This document shows, one piece after another, positions 7,265-7,534 of a stretch of 7,534 nt of DNA. The notes under the pieces are model-generated. The model made no database searches. It was not told the DNA's origin and saw only the letters and a program-made list of their open reading frames with translations. Source of the stretch: Gemmatimonadota bacterium (GTDB lineage: Bacteria; Gemmatimonadota; Gemmatimonadetes; Gemmatimonadales; Gemmatimonadaceae); the NCBI GenBank assembly GCA_003222065.1, contig QHUV01000458.1, positions 1 to 7,534 on the forward strand, in the 5' to 3' direction. A program made the translations under genes and the position numbers. How positions within the stretch are numbered: position 1 is the stretch's first letter; every line of letters starts with the position of its first letter.

Positions 7265-7283
7265 GCAAGCGCTGCGCGCTTGC
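7265..7283. repeat. 8-bp hairpin GCAAGCGC / GCGCTTGC inside the repeat cluster
   Basis: Perfect pairing of 7265-7272 with 7276-7283 around the loop tgc. It sits at the left inner side of the GGAGTCGC/GCGACTCC inverted pair. A 10-bp palindrome, TCCTATAGGA (7252-7261), lies just before it. Confidence 0.6.
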
Positions 7284-7312
7284 TCCTACTCCTCTCGCCG
7301 CGACGAGCGGGA

Positions 7313-7331
7313 GCGCGCGCATCGCGCGCGC
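7313..7331. repeat. Alternating GC hairpin (GCGCGCGC-atc-GCGCGCGC)
   Basis: Positions 7313-7320 and 7324-7331 are each GCGCGCGC and can pair with one another or with themselves. This is the right inner side of the second inverted pair. Alternating purine-pyrimidine GC runs can also adopt left-handed DNA; nothing here shows that they do. Confidence 0.6.
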
Positions 7332-7346
7332 GACTCCAAATAAGCT

Positions 7347-7368
7347 TCTGCACGCGCCAGCGTGCAGA
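7347..7368. repeat. 9-bp hairpin next to the right outer arm of the repeat cluster
   Basis: Positions 7347-7355 (TCTGCACGC) pair with 7360-7368 around the loop gcca. As on the left side, the hairpin shares its outer bases with the CAGAT end of the outer arm, so the element has one hairpin attached to each arm. Confidence 0.6.
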
Positions 7369-7400
7369 TCCCTCGTCGCTTCGCTCCTCGGGATGACAAT

Positions 7401-7404
7401 GGAG
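7401..7404 (+). promoter_or_regulatory. Shine-Dalgarno GGAG deciding the start of the last gene
   Basis: GGAG stands 6 nt before ATG 7411. Two other in-frame ATG codons at 7393 and 7399 lie before or at this site and have weaker support, so 7411 is preferred. Confidence 0.45.
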
Positions 7405-7410
7405 CTCGGA

Positions 7411-7534
7411 ATGACACAAAGCGTCGTTACACTCCTTCTCTGCGCCGCCATCGCCACTCAGGCACGCGCGCAGCGAATCTCGTCCGCGAGGGACGAGCTG
7501 CCCGTACTCTCTCTGCCCGATCCGCGGCTGGACG
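7411..7534 (+). CDS. Start of a secreted protein with a signal peptide, function not recognisable (3' end outside window)
   Basis: From ATG 7411 the frame is open to the window edge (41 codons). The first residues, MTQSVVTLLLCAAIATQARA then QR, form a typical Sec signal peptide: a short n-region, a hydrophobic stretch of about 13 residues, and an A-R-A cleavage site before Q. The mature start (RISSARDELPVLSLPDPRLD) matches no family that I recognise from this short piece. A GGAG at 7401-7404 supports this start over the in-frame ATGs at 7393 and 7399. The ATG itself falls inside the terminal sequence of the repeat cluster (GGAATGACA). The coding call rests on the signal peptide and the ribosome site, since little of the gene is visible. 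Confidence 0.6.
   Translation, partial: MTQSVVTLLLCAAIATQARAQRISSARDELPVLSLPDPRLD

Larger units (their letters stand above)
7171..7416. repeat. MITE-like cluster of nested inverted repeats (GTCATCCCGAG family)
   Basis: The outer arms are 7198-7225 and 7365-7398. They match as an imperfect inverted repeat: the outer 12 bases (TGTCATCCCGAG and its complement) and the inner 11 (CGAGGGATCTG) are identical, and the right arm is 6 bases longer. A second left end lies just outside (7172-7187, identical for 16 bases to 7199-7214), and a degenerate right end, CTCGGAATGACA, at 7405-7416. Inside is a second inverted pair, GGAGTCGC (7259-7266) with GCGACTCC (7330-7337). The sequence resembles the short non-coding interspersed repeats known from many bacterial genomes that begin GTCATCC(C/T)GAG and translate as 'PRSEATRDL'. 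No transposase is present. It may also serve as the 3' end of the 4019-7153 transcript. Confidence 0.75.

Noticed and set aside
7172..7416. CRISPR array
   Set aside because: The repeated units are inverted as well as direct, only two direct copies exist, there is no regular spacer series, and no cas gene is seen.
7254..7457. 67-codon minus-strand frame containing PRSEATRDL
   Set aside because: This peptide is the translation of the interspersed GTCATCCCGAG-type repeat; the frame lies over hairpins and a repeat arm and has no independent coding support.

Overview
The window looks like chromosomal DNA of a GC-rich, Gram-negative bacterium that uses SusC/SusD-type outer-membrane uptake. Four things support this: the tail of a RagB/SusD gene, a SusC-type TonB plug domain, lipoprotein signal peptides, and large surface proteins with FG-GAP/VCBS and ASPIC/UnbV domains. 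This gene mix together with high GC content fits Gemmatimonadota better than typical low-GC Bacteroidota. That assignment is inference, because no rRNA or other marker gene is present.

Layout from left to right. Positions 1-273 hold the 3' end of a susD-like gene. A 16-bp perfect hairpin (304-341) and a short leader follow. Positions 418-3440 hold a large lipoprotein gene of the FG-GAP/ASPIC (CRTAC1-like) family, broken into two reading frames (418-2124 and 2205-3440, with homology of the second part reaching back to about 2043). A small lipoprotein consisting almost only of a TonB plug domain lies on the minus strand (3434-3889) and overlaps the tail of the preceding gene by 7 nt. A 129-bp divergent gap leads into a second FG-GAP/ASPIC lipoprotein gene of 1044 codons (4019-7153), a paralogue of the first. 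A MITE-like cluster of nested inverted repeats (about 7171-7416) follows. The last 124 bases are the start of a secreted-protein gene that runs off the edge, and its start codon lies inside the repeat terminus.

How the parts fit: the genes point to an envelope-surface locus. SusD captures a ligand on the cell surface, the FG-GAP/ASPIC lipoproteins are probably surface beta-propellers whose ligand is unknown, and the lipidated plug could contact a TonB transporter or its partners. The substrate cannot be read from the sequence.

The most unusual signal comes from comparing the two paralogues. Each lacks segments that the other keeps: 76 codons in frame and 178 nt out of frame from the first, and 62 codons in frame from the second. 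Every missing piece is about the size of one propeller blade. Restoring both losses in the first gene gives one open frame of 1142 codons, close to the 1106 codons of the restored second gene.
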